This document shows positions 1 through 12,500 of a stretch of 33,221 nucleotides of DNA, one piece after another. The notes under the pieces were generated by a model. The model saw only the letters and a list, made by a program, of their open reading frames with translations. It was not told the origin of the DNA and did not search any database. The DNA comes from Hemicentrotus pulcherrimus (taxonomy: Eukaryota > Echinodermata > Echinoidea > Camarodonta > Strongylocentrotidae). The DNA lies in contig BEXV01000791.1 of assembly GCA_003118195.1 (NCBI GenBank), positions 119,259 through 152,479 of the forward strand, given 5' to 3'. Position 1 is the stretch's first letter, and every line of letters starts with the position of its first letter. A program made the translations under genes and the position numbers.

Positions 1-192
1 TACCAAAAGACGTTAAAAGATGGGAGTTGTTGCTACCTTGTTTGGCGTTCAACAATAAGGGATAGAGCAACGTCGATCTGGCGCTGCTCAGTGGCTGCCG
101 GGCTCACGATTAATTGGGCAAAAAGAATTTCCGTTTCGGTTTAATAAAATTTGGAGTGGACTATTAGATTATTATTATTATTATTATTATTA
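1..192 (+). repeat. Possible SINE 3' part with (ATT)n tail
   Basis: The first 115 bp carry a motif (GGCGTTCAACA, AGAGCAACG, GGCGCTGCTCAGTG) resembling invertebrate SINE bodies, followed by a short A/T segment and a (ATT)8-9 run at about 168-192. A SINE ending in an ATT microsatellite would fit. The left edge is cut by the window. The family assignment is from recollection only. Confidence 0.3.
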
Positions 193-510
193 AAGATGGA
201 TGTGCAATGCATTGAATATGAATTTTAAATTAAAAAGCATGGATAGGTTATGTACATGGTATTGCGAGTAACATTATGAAACAAGCCATTTATAATATGT
301 GCATTTTATGTTACACTTTGTAGATCATATAATCATATTGTGTTTTTTTTTATTATTTTTTTTTATCTTGACCCTTCAATGAAATTAATCGCACAAATAA
401 TATGAAATTACAGAAGTGGGTATCATCCAGAAATAAGAACCCCTTACAGCGCTTGAAAATTATCATGGAAGTTTAACTCAGAGTCAGATTTGTCTTTCTT
501 TCATTTTCAG

Positions 511-581
511 ATCCAAACATTGGAGACTGAAATAAATGTCGTCAAAGACCAGACCAACAGGTTGAAGAGGCAGTATGAAAG
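511..581 (+). CDS. stac: STAC gene exon a: coiled-coil-like segment
   Basis: The exon follows a strong acceptor (TTTCATTTTCAG) and ends before GTATTA, phase 2. It encodes IQTLETEINVVKDQTNRLKR and a few more residues, with heptad-like spacing of hydrophobics and many charged residues. Its last two bases pair in frame with the first base of the next exon. It could instead be the tail of a separate upstream gene, since coiled coils are not a feature of vertebrate STACs. Confidence 0.6.
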
Positions 582-3500
582 GTATTATAATCAAGTGGCA
601 TAAGGGTCTAAGTAGTAAACTGGTGTATGTATATGTAATGATAAAAATATATTGCATAATGAGCATCCAATACAAAATTAACGGAAACCATTTTGTCCGC
701 TAAACAAAATACATAGGAATTCGTCATGAGAAGTGCACGTATTGAAACGTCATCACACACATTTTGTTTCCGCTTGACCTTATCGTTACCCCCTTTTTAA
801 AAAAGTGTACAATAGCGTATTAAGATTTAACAATTAAATTGAAATCTTGATACATTCAAGAAAAAATAAGTAGAGTAATTGGGCAATATTAGTTTCTGAT
901 GAACACAAATCTTAATAATAATAGATAATAGAAAAATCGCCAACAATTCCGACAAAGTTAAATTTGTTTAATGTTAACTTTATGAGATTGATCTTTCATC
1001 AAATTAGTATTTGAAATGTAAAAAAGTTCTGCCAAGCGTTTACAAATTAGCTTGTTTCTGTACCCTTATCGCGGAAAGCAATAACTGGGAATCATATCGT
1101 GTTACCAATCCATACATCTTCTGATTTTGGTAAATTATATTTACAACCAGAACAAGTTTTAAAATGGTGTAGTAAAAGATTTACAAATGAATTTTAGAAC
1201 CCATCAATATACAAATAGAATCACCAGCCAGCAATGACATTTTGATTTTCTTTTTCTTGGATAGGGATATTTGTATTATCATTATTCTGTCTCACTGGAA
1301 AAAGCCATTGCCTGAAGTACCAATAGGAGCATAAATGGGACAACCCTGAATTATCTCTCTTTTCATGTATGGGTCTTGTTAAATATCCATTATCAACTAC
1401 TGTCAAATTCCATTACAAAAATTATAGCATACATTAAACAATCAAAGTATCAAAGATATCCTTGATTTACCCACTTCGGGTTTGAGTTTGTACTATTTGT
1501 TTATTCATTCAATTTTTAGCATCAAGTCGAATCAATCCAGTAAAGCACATGAAACGCTACTGGAGATTCACAAGCTACGCAATGACAACAGACAGAACGA
1601 GACGAACCTTACCTGCAAGAGAGCCCAGGTATGTGTCTCCTTCCGTCTCCTTCCCTAGGATAGTTGTCCCGGGGGTAGTTGTCCTAGAGGATGGTTGTCG
1701 TACGGGGTAGGTGTCTGGGGGTAGTTGTTCTAGAGAATAGTTGTCCCGGGGGTAGTTTTCCTAGAGGATGGTTGTCGTACGGGGTAAGTATCTGGAGTTA
1801 GTTGTCTGGGGTAGTTGTCCGGGGGTAGTTGTCCCAGGGGGGAGGGGGTCGTCAAATCAAATACACAGAAATCAGTAGCTTATAACAGTTACTGTAATTT
1901 GTTATTGACACGATTTATAAAACAGAGCCCTGATATTAGTCAGGATCAATCGGGGACAGAAACAACGATCCACGAAAAATAAGGACAACCAAGAAATAAT
2001 GAAGGGATATTACAATGTTCAAGTCTTGAACTCACGAAAGAATCAACCTGAAAGGCAAACAAAAATAACAGAAAGAAAGAAAGGGTTATACTTTTCAGTT
2101 CTTGTTATCTCTTGCAGGCCACGTTGTATAACTATTGGCTCTTGAATATAAAGTTCAGGTATCACATTGCGAGTTCGAAAGAAAGCAGCCAGTTGTTTCC
2201 ACAAAATGTTTAGTTGGACCATTCGTGGGGGAGCTAAATAGTATATTCGCATTATTTCGAACATTGCTGAAAGAGGCTGCTTTATAAGCATCAATACTTA
2301 TCCATCTGTAGTGAACTATTAGCATACTATATCTACATACTCCACCTATAAAATGATTGGCAATTTCGGATGTAACCATGATCTTGCATATAAATGTCCG
2401 TAGCCATGTACAAATATTAAGTTAACGTGCAATTTATCATATTTCCCACTAGATTAATAACCATTGTTTTATTATTTTCTACGGAACACATAATCCTTGT
2501 TGACGATTTGTGTTTCATTTCCTTGCTCCAGCTTCTGTTATTTTCACCAGACTGGTTCAAGACTCGTCTCAGCAATGGTCATACTGCCATGGCCTCCCCC
2601 GAGAGACGGGCTTCTGAATCAGGCGATTCCATTCGAGAAATGGGGGTGTCAAGTAACGGCTCAATCAACTCAAAGTCCCACGTCTTCCAGGAATATAACT
2701 TTATCAAACCAACATTTTGTGACGATTGTAAGGGCATGCTGAAAGGTGAGACGTTAGTGATACACCAGTCAATAGACAGACATTGTACAGGTTGCTTCGC
2801 CAAAATAGCACATGAGGAGAGTTTTTGATGCCTATTAAGTCTTTTAATGCCCCACAAATAATATTCAAGTGCCATTTTGCATTTTACCATGAAATAGATG
2901 ATACTAAATACTTTAAGATTCCTGTTTTGATTAAATTTGCACAGCGATTGGGTGGAAAGTTGTTACAAAAAAACAACAACAATCATTCCATTAATGGATG
3001 CATATTATTTTGTGCAAAATTGCACGTGTGACAAACGGAGAACCGCTGAGAGATGCGAAGAAAGCAGCCTACGTGCAAACTCAAGTGTGTAAAGTGACTG
3101 TTAAATTTGCTTTTAATGTGCAATTTGCAAAAGATATATAATAATGATATGCATTTTCATAGCTCCTTTCGAGGAGAGGGGGTCGATCTTTATTTTTTTA
3201 AATATTGAATTCAGAACCAACTTTAAAAGTTTAATATAAACTTAAATGTGTATCACCATTGCTTTTAGTGGATTAAAAGGTCATCTTATCGGATGCTCGG
3301 TGTTAACAACATTTCCTATACATTTTATGGTAGTCGACACTGCTTACACAACGCTTTTTTTCCATTCTTATCACATGCTTTGTTTTGTTGTGTCGCGTTT
3401 TATTGTTTAGCTGTTTGTTGGATTGTATTTTTGTCTAGCTTCATGTTTCGTTTTGTTTTTATTTAGTCTTACTTAATTTCTTGTTATGTTTGTTTTATGT

Positions 3501-6500
3501 TTTGCTTTAATTTGCTTTATTTAGTTGTTTATTCTTCTGTTTTTGCTGTATGACGTATAGACCATCTTTTCTCTCTTAAAATCCAGGTATTATGAGACAA
3601 GGTCTACGATGTAAAGTGTGTAAGGCCAACGTTCATCACAGATGTATGGAATCCGTCTCATCATGTTCCGGTCCTGCATCAGTAAATATTTTTCTTTTTA
3701 ATTTCATTCAAAAGAATCGAGTCATTATTATAGAATTAAAGGTTCGATACATCTTTAAATCTAAAACATTTGGAACAATGTTATAGATTGGGGGTTCTTC
3801 TGAATATCTGTAAAGTTGGTAAGTTTTGTTTGCTACAATAATGTTTATCCATATCAATTTCTTAATATCATAGCAATAAACCAAAGAGACTTTATAATTT
3901 AATATTTACCATACCAAAACACTAAAAGTTTAGTTTCTAAATGTTTTTTCCAAACAAACAAAAAAGCATTCAATTATCATGATGTTTGGCGGATGCGCTT
4001 TCCGCAGACACGAAGTGTTTTTAAATCTTATTGACTAATTTTAATTTGTGTTACTTGAAGGTCAGTCATCAAAGCTTTTTTATTTAGCTTTTCATATGGT
4101 TAGTACTATTTTCGTTCATAACGAAATTCATGTTCTTTATCTTTCCAGTTTGAGAATCCAAGGCGAATTTCTAGGCGTTTTAACTTTCGGGATCCCGGTT
4201 CCTGGGTATTCTTACAATTGTCCTCCAAAACTGTTTTTTTCTTTTTCTTGCTATAACATTGTGGGTTTTGTTTCTTCTAAACAAACAATAATTCAAAGAT
4301 TCATTGCAACGTAACATATTTGCCAGGGACAGCGTGTCACGAAACCATCGGAAGTACAACTTCTCCGACATCTTAAGTTCACACACATCTCATTGGGATA
4401 TCGAGGAACTTGTACTTGATTTCGTGAAAGATGACCTGCTTTTGATATTGCAATACGCTTTTGAAGCAATTAAAATCTACATTGATTTGAAATGAATGAA
4501 AAGGCAATAGGATCGATCACAAGGCCTATCTTAAAAGTCAAATCAAGATTGATGTTAATAACTTATATCTAAATGTGTAACTACTGGTAATATGGCATTA
4601 TAAAGTTGTACATTTCAACCTGGGCACGCAGTGTTGCTGAAATTTGAAATCACTTTGGAAATTCTGAATTGATTAGTACCTATATTTCTTGATGTTAATC
4701 ACTGGAGCAGTCAATAATTGAAGAGAACTGTTTCAGATTTAAACGGATGAAACAATGGGCTATTTAAGTTACCTTTGATTGATTTCTTCGAAGTGTTTGC
4801 AAACATAGATTACAATCAAAGTTTAAAGAGACTTTTACAGTTAAACTATTAAAAGATAATTATGCCCGTATCCTGGAAATAATTTAACAAACTTTTATAT
4901 CAGCACTTGTGTAAAAAGTATATATAACCCTTGTTGTATTTCCCTAAAGAATTTACAGCCATTCGTTTAGTGTAGGGTATTATTGTGTTTTCTGAATCAT
5001 GATTTGCCTTCATAACAGGAGGCTAATTACGTTTTATTGGGTATTCGCGTCTTCTGGTTAGCCGAAATCAACCCTTATTCCAGAAGGGTCGGGCATTATC
5101 TTTCGTGAATTCGAACACAAAAGATTAAACCCATGTTGAACAGAAGCTTAAGCCTAGCGTGAGGGTTTGATTTTGTTTTTTGGGGGGCTACGTGTTTTAT
5201 GAGTTAAAACGCAACAATTTATGATAGCATGTGTTTTATGTTTTATTATTCATATTACAGCAAGAAGGTCGTAGCGTGAAGAAGATGTTTGTTCGACAAA
5301 TGAGTGTGCGAGAGATACGCAATCTGGTACTAGGACATCTTAATTTTATTTCTCTTTTTTTCTCGAAAGCTTTTCTGTCTTCTAGCATCCGCCTTCATTT
5401 CGCTGCATGACACAATCGGAATGCAGAAACCATTGAATAAGCATATGTTTATAGCTCTACTTCTTTCTGTGTCCATTTACCCGTCCCCGATCCCCCATCC
5501 TTCATTAGAGGTCATGCTTACACACATAGTTGATGCAGCCAAACCTTTATCAATGGCCATCTCTTTTTAAAGGCAACCTTTCTTTGCTATCCATGTATTT
5601 GTTTCCCTTTGTATGAAAATACGCATTGTAAAACGGGTGCAGTAAGGCCACCCGTCTAAAGTGTCCACTTCCTCTGTTTCTCTTGGTGGGCGTCAACAGA
5701 CATGTTTGGCTGTATTTTTTGGTTGTAAATACTTTAGCCATGTGCGCCCCTCGCCTAAACAAGAAACAGAAACGTGTATTGCTTATTTAGATAAAGCATG
5801 TGCTTGGACATAGAATTCGCTTGGGAAATAGTACTGCGTGTGCCCAACTAGAATTAAATCGCATGATCATTAGGTAGTGAAATATTCCGAGTGGGTCCCA
5901 AAAGCCCGTCGCTTCACCCATTCCTATTTTCCCAAAAGTACATTTGTGCATGATCCCCTCAATTTCGTAGTAGACGTTTTAAAGTAAAGTAGAAAAATGG
6001 TTTGGATATTGATCGCAATGCACAATAGCTGGTGCATTGTTAAGCAATCCCCTTTAGTGCTTCGTTTAGTTACATCCTTATGGAAAAAGAGAGAGAATTC
6101 TTTTGTATGGATCGGTACAGCACTTTCGCCTGATTTATCTTGGACATTTGTGTATTTCAGCAAAAGAAATAAGATGGCATTGTTTAACAATGTTTCCGGT
6201 TTAACAAATATAAGATGCATGCCCATACGTGTTATCAGTGTCAGTGATGGTGAAATATCGAAGCTTTAAACAAAATGAGCTTCAAAATGATCGTGAAGTG
6301 ATTCAAAAAAAGTAAAACATCTTTGATTGACCGGTGTTACCATAATCATTTCCCCAGTAAACTGCATTGTTTTAAAACAAGTGGTTTCTGAAATTTCGAA
6401 TTCCAATCATAAATTTCTTAAAATCAAACATGGGTTAGATAATAAAAATCATGGATTTAGATTATGCTGCAATTATAATTATTATGATTGAAGCATTAGC

Positions 6501-9500
6501 TAATCCAGGATTTTGTTTGGAATCAGAGGCAAAGTTTGTCTCGCATTGTGGTCAATAAGGAATCTAAAAGATCACGACGTTTCGTGCGCCGCTGCAACAC
6601 TTCGTCAGGTAATAACAAACTAATGTAAGCACGTCAGGTGATAAAAAGAATAATGTAAGCAAGCGTCTTTTATACTCTACGGGAGCATTATAACAATAAA
6701 AGGGCGTACTTGTATAGCGTTCATTTATATCACCGTTTACAATGCAGGCGCTCAATCATTATTACCCCGGCTTGGTGGCTTCAAAATGGCAGCCATAACT
6801 ACGCTCTAGTATTTCTGGAATTTACCCATTGCAGATAATTATCTTGCCAAATGACATAAGTGCTTCTAGATCCGCGAGTCATGTAATCCACATACCAGAA
6901 ACTTCTCCAATAGACCACTACACACATACATGTGTTTAAACCTTTATACGTACCTGTATTCTTTCGTATTTGTTTTTTTTGTGATTCTATTCACATCTTA
7001 AACCGCTTAACAAATTATTGTAAAGTATTTGAACACATAAATAAAAGCTTATAATGATTTTAGAAGCTCATAGCATGATCCTCTCGAATAGTTCCTCATA
7101 AGAGATTGATTTTGTTTCTGTGCTTCTTTCTATCAATCTAAAATTAATCTAAATGCGTGTTTCCTTTTTCAGCATGTATGCAATAAACATATAGCCTGTT
7201 TTTTCATATATACTAATGCTGTGTTGAAATGAGTATTTCCAATATTGCATGACATACGTGTTTTCTTTTTGAAGTTTTTCTTTTTCTGAAATCATATATG
7301 AAGTTTCGATATTCATGTTTAATATAAAACTTGTTAAACCAAGCTGAATTAGCCTACGAAATTGTCATGCACATGAACACGATTATTGAACAATATAATA
7401 ATGGATGACAAGAAGCAGAAGTAGCATATGAACAGTGGGTTAAATTGAGGTTTTGTAGTCTTGAGAAATATGAAAAACTGTCCCAGTCGTGCTACAAGTC
7501 ACATGCTCTGTACATAGTAATGTGTATATGGGACTACACAAACATGTAGCACGAAGGTGTGTTCCAAAACCTTCTGCTGTTACTCATCATATTTTTGTTT
7601 ATAAAAGGGCATTTGGAAAGCCATGCTTATCCTCATCGGACATCTTTTCTGTGATACTGTTCCACACTGACATACAAATTACGGAAACAAAAAACACAAA
7701 TAATTTTCCACCTTTCCCAGAACTCAACCTTCTCTAATACCCTTTACCATAAACTATAACAAGACATTTGCAAATCCTGATCGGTTGCTGTTTTCTTTAT
7801 AATTATTTGATTGTGTCTGTGTATGAAGCACTGTTAGAAGTTTGCTTTCTTAAAAGCACAGTAGTTGCTTAGTCATAATTATATCGGCTGAATGAATGTG
7901 CTATAGAAATTGATCTAATTATTATTATTATGTCTGATTACCATTAAAGCCTGATAAGAGAAAGATGTTGAGAAGACAGAAGAGTACCACCGACCTTGAT
8001 ACAAGGAGCTTAAGTGATATGAAGGGCGCCATCAGAGAAGGTAAGTACTCCGCCATTTCTCTTATTATTGCAAAGACAATTAAACACATACAGCTGCACT
8101 GCATAAGCCAGGGTAAATATGCTGCATATTTGTAGACCGCTTAGAGACTTCTGATTAAGTAAGTGTTAGGCGAAGCAAATATAGTTAGTATAAATATTGG
8201 TAAAAACTTTTGAGAAAATACACCTTTTTAGTACAATTTTGAGTACCCTTCATTAACATTCAGTTATTTTGATCTTCCTTTTTATCATTATTACATAGAA
8301 CCAGTTGATCCCATCTACCAGACCATCAAGTGTGCTGCCAAGCTAACCGGGTCCACGTCGGACATGTCGTCCCGTCGAGGGTCGGTAACCTCAATGATGT
8401 CTTCTGTCAGTCCTAAAGGGACGCCCTCTAAGATGAAACCGCAGCAGCAGCAGGCATCTCCAGTTAATAGTGAGAGTAATTTCCTACTGGCACCAGACTC
8501 ACCTTCCAGGCGATCAGGGACACCCAAGTCAGCCCCACAAAGGTTAGTCATTTCTCCTCTACTTACCATGGATATCGCCTCAGTCACACCTTTGTGTATT
8601 TGGGTTGCGTAATCCCTCGTATTCATGGCAATCCGTTTTTAACATTTATTCCTATAATTATCGATAAATCTAAATCCTGATATCAAGAATTACCATTACT
8701 TTACAGCTACAAAATCATTTCTTGATATCTAGAATTCAATCCTTGATAATTATCAAGAAATAGGAATAAATGATTAAAATGCCTTAAATACGCAGCAATA
8801 CGCAAGGCAAACACGCTAAGGTACGACTGAGGCATATCATACGTTCCGTACAAGAATGAAAGACAAACATGATTTGTCAAATAGGCCATTTTTGTAATGT
8901 AACCAAACTAATATGCAGATGCCTTAATGAAGTGGCCCGATAAGAATGATATCAAAAATGAATTTAATTAGTAAGCAGCATTAAAATTGCATTCAGTACA
9001 TGTTGCTAAATAGGGCAAATATTACGGCTTTCCATACCTAGCAACACCTTTAAATGCAATTTGCCTTCTGACTATTGAAATAATAAAGTAATATGTAACG
9101 AGGAAATATATTAGATTTGAATTCATTACGAAAAAGTCCTGAAGTATTGTTTAGTTATGCCGATATTCGAAAAAAATAACAGGCGTTAAAATTTCAAGCT
9201 CTCTCCGATGTCGAGGACACAAAGACACAACATGAATTTATTGTTGATCATTACTAATTAGGGAATCTATCTTTTTCGTTCGTTGGAACAGATATTTGTA
9301 GCAATGCAAGCAAATAATACATTAACTCACACCCAGGAGAGTTATAAAACGATTTATAAATATATATATTTGCTTGAATTAAGATAATCTTTAACATGCT
9401 TTAAGTAGATGTCAGCATTACGTCATCAATGCCTTTCTTGATTTTGCACGAAAAGCTCGAGATTAAACACAAACAAATGAAAGGTTGGACTGATTCCATT

Positions 9501-12500
9501 ACATACAATGAACTACCCTGAACGAATGTATTGGGGAAACGGAAAAAGCATCGCATGTATACACTTTTGCGTTGCATCCCTTACAAAAGTGTGTTAACTT
9601 TGCCATGAAATAAAATTTAAAAGCATGATATTATCAAAACACTCTTGCACTTTTATTCTACTGGTTTTCCATGCATTATTCAATACTTTAACTGCTTGTG
9701 TGAAATATGGAAGATGTTTGTAAAACTTGGAAATTTCTGATGATTGCTATGAATGCACATATTTAATTGATATTCAATTCTTTCAGAGCTAATGATATTT
9801 CTTTTCTTCCTCCCCGCTTCCATTTTTTATCTTAAACTAAACTATATAACCTATACAATTAATTGTGTTGTAATGAGTAAAACATAATTAATACGATATC
9901 TTATTTCGATTAAAATTGGTTCCGTTGCGTAATTACAAAACCAATGTATGTTACGTAAGTTTTGTAATTGGTTCATTATGGTTTCTTGTGTGTTTTTTTT
10001 ACATGAAATTGAAATATGCTTTTTAATTCCTAATATTTTCCAAAATAATTAATATTTGTTCTAACACATGCGGACCAAGACTCACTTCAATAACTTTAAA
10101 CCGGTTTTGCTTTCACCCATTTCCTTTCTCTTCTTTGATGGCATGAATATGAAACTGTTTTTGAAATGCATTCATATTTTCTTTCTTCAATTTTTCATTT
10201 ATATTCCCTTTCATCATCTCTCAACTGTGAATTGATTTTCATGTATTTATATTCTTTTGTATAACCAACGTTACGCCGACTTATGTTGGGCAAACAAACT
10301 TATCAAAAAATATCCTAAATCATTCATTCTGAATGGCACAACCCATGCAAAAAATATCGATTTGTCTCCTCTTCATCTCTAATGAATATTGTTTGTTGTG
10401 TGACGTAACACTCATTTAGAAACATACTGCGGCCATCATGGTAATTAAAACTTTTATTTTAAACACACATGTATGGCAGTACCTAATTAACTTCTACTTT
10501 GGGGTTATTACGATCAAACGATCTGACAATGTTTTGGTGCTGATAGTAAGCCCTTCATACTTTCAATTCGTTTGCTAAACACATTTTAAGACCTGTTTTT
10601 TGTTTTACCTTAATGATTGTTTTCTGATCAAATTAGGTATACCTTAATGATTGTTTTCCTTTTCAACTTTAAATAATGATATGATGATACGTATGTCTGC
10701 CTAACTATGGAAGTATAATTTCGTCTCGTTTGATATACCAAAATGATTTTACTTCTTGGTAATATTCGTGGAGCTATCCAACACCAATCACTGCATATAA
10801 TACCTCTTACATTGTCACCTGTATGTCTGTATTATACTGTCACACTGTCGCATGCATGTTTTTTTGTTTAATGTCACACTGTCACATCCATGTCTTTTTA
10901 TTGTCACATGCATGTCTATCTTACTGTCACACTGTCACATTGATGTCTTAGTATTGTCACATGTTTCTCTGCATATTTCATGTATTCTGTATTGTGTTAA
11001 CTTTATTTCATCACGCCATTTGTCATATCCAATGCAAAATAATTATCACCTTTCTAAGTACGTTTCTCTTCCACTCGTGGCGTTCTTGTCGTATATGCAT
11101 CTAAAATCACTGTAACACGTTACTCCTTTCACAAGGGCCTCCATCACCATAACACCCCCACCCTTACTACATTGCACCCATCGCACTCCACCATACCCCA
11201 CTTCATCCTTTAACATTCCCCTGCCCGCTCCCCAAAACCCATTACTCAACGGGCGTTACCTTCCCCAGACCCGTAGTCACGACCCAGTACGGTAGCCTGG
11301 GTCGTCAGTTTTCCTCCCCTCTCCACCGTGAAATTAACCAGACTCGGGAAAATCGTGTTTTTATTTTACCGTCTGCCGCCCCATCCACCCACTCTACACC
11401 CACACCAACCTATGTTGGACGTCCACGTGTCCGGTCCACCGACAGTCCGAACCAGGCAGGCGAGGAGTCGAGGCGGAAGATACTTCAGTCTTACGGGAAG
11501 AGCATGTCTTTTGATACAGAGCCATGTGAGTAATCTTCACACGATGTTCTCTAAATTGGAGACAGAAGAGTGTTAACTCTGCCGTAAAGGAGTCACACCA
11601 AGAAGCAAAAGTGTTTTGAATTGATTCAAAATTCATATCATTGCGAAGGGAAGGCCTTACTGATCAAATACAACAAATTTCCTCGTCAAAATATGTTTGG
11701 GGCCCGCAAAAATCAACTTTAACAAATGTTAGTTTTGAGATTCAGATTTACTGCCTATTCGGATTTTGTCGTATTTTGTCGTAGTTCTTCGTATGACGTC
11801 ATTATTGTGACGTCACACCCTGGACACGGCTGTTAAAAAAAGGCTGCTAGCTTCCGCTTGGTCAGACAGCTAGACAAACCAAGCGGAAGCTAGCAGCCGG
11901 TACCGCGCTGTTTGTCCAGGGTGTGACGTCACTATTCAGAGCTCGCTACGCTCGTGTGTTTGGCTTACTTTCGAGGGCGCTTGGAGGTCTAAGAAGGGTC
12001 TTGAAAAATTGCATTTTACGCCTTTCCACGATATCTATATGATTTCTCAGCAAATTATTCGTGTTTTTGAAGAGAAAATCTTTCCATCCATATGTAATTT
12101 GTTCTAATTATCAGTTTTTAGTAAATTTTCTTTGTGTAGCTCCTTTAAAGTATGTGGATTAACAACCTTCTAGCTCCAAAAAGACAAATTATCTTTGTCA
12201 TTTTTAAAAAGAACCATGTTAGTAATCTTTAAAAATGTATTCCCTTAATTCGTCTACTAGGGGACAGAAGGGTGCTAACGCTCGGTTAAAGCATGAGGAT
12301 TGACGCCCCTGTGCCTCCAAACAAACGAATCATGTTCAAACTATTTTTCCAATACTGATGATTTCGCTTCATTAAATATTTCAACTTTTGATACAAGTAC
12401 ATAATTCCTGTAATCAGACAAAGTTACTTTTCCGTCTCGAATACAATGCTACAATTAAAATATTTAATTCTTGATAAACATGTAGTGGTACTTGACAGCG

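Larger units (their letters stand above)
5327..7949. other. Large STAC intron
   Basis: A 2.6-kb intron. It holds the hammerhead-like motif and tandem repeat near 6571-6662 and a SINE-like 3' tail at about 7885-7931. The open frames at 5550-5762, 5924-6269 and 7489-7737 show no domain or splice support and are taken as chance. Confidence 0.5.
8543..11268. other. Large STAC intron
   Basis: A 2.7-kb AT-rich intron. It holds a foldback at 8643-8772, a small 19-bp direct repeat near 10606 and 10637, and a GTCACA-type tandem repeat at 10811-10973. Its last 150 bp are C-rich. No further exon is needed for phase; a small undetected one cannot be excluded. Confidence 0.5.

Noticed and set aside
2427..2828. 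133-codon open frame over the C1 exon
   Set aside because: Its first part is intron read-through and its end runs past the GTGAGA donor; only 2532-2745 is coding.
4304..4495. 63-codon frame to a stop, possible alternative last STAC exon
   Set aside because: Its frame does not fit the phase-0 upstream exon, and the hydrophobic end looks like translated intron.
5550..5762. 70-codon minus-strand frame in an intron
   Set aside because: No domain, no splice support and typical chance length.
8315..8626. 103-codon minus-strand frame
   Set aside because: It is the shadow of the STAC linker exon, which matches the STAC motif on the plus strand.
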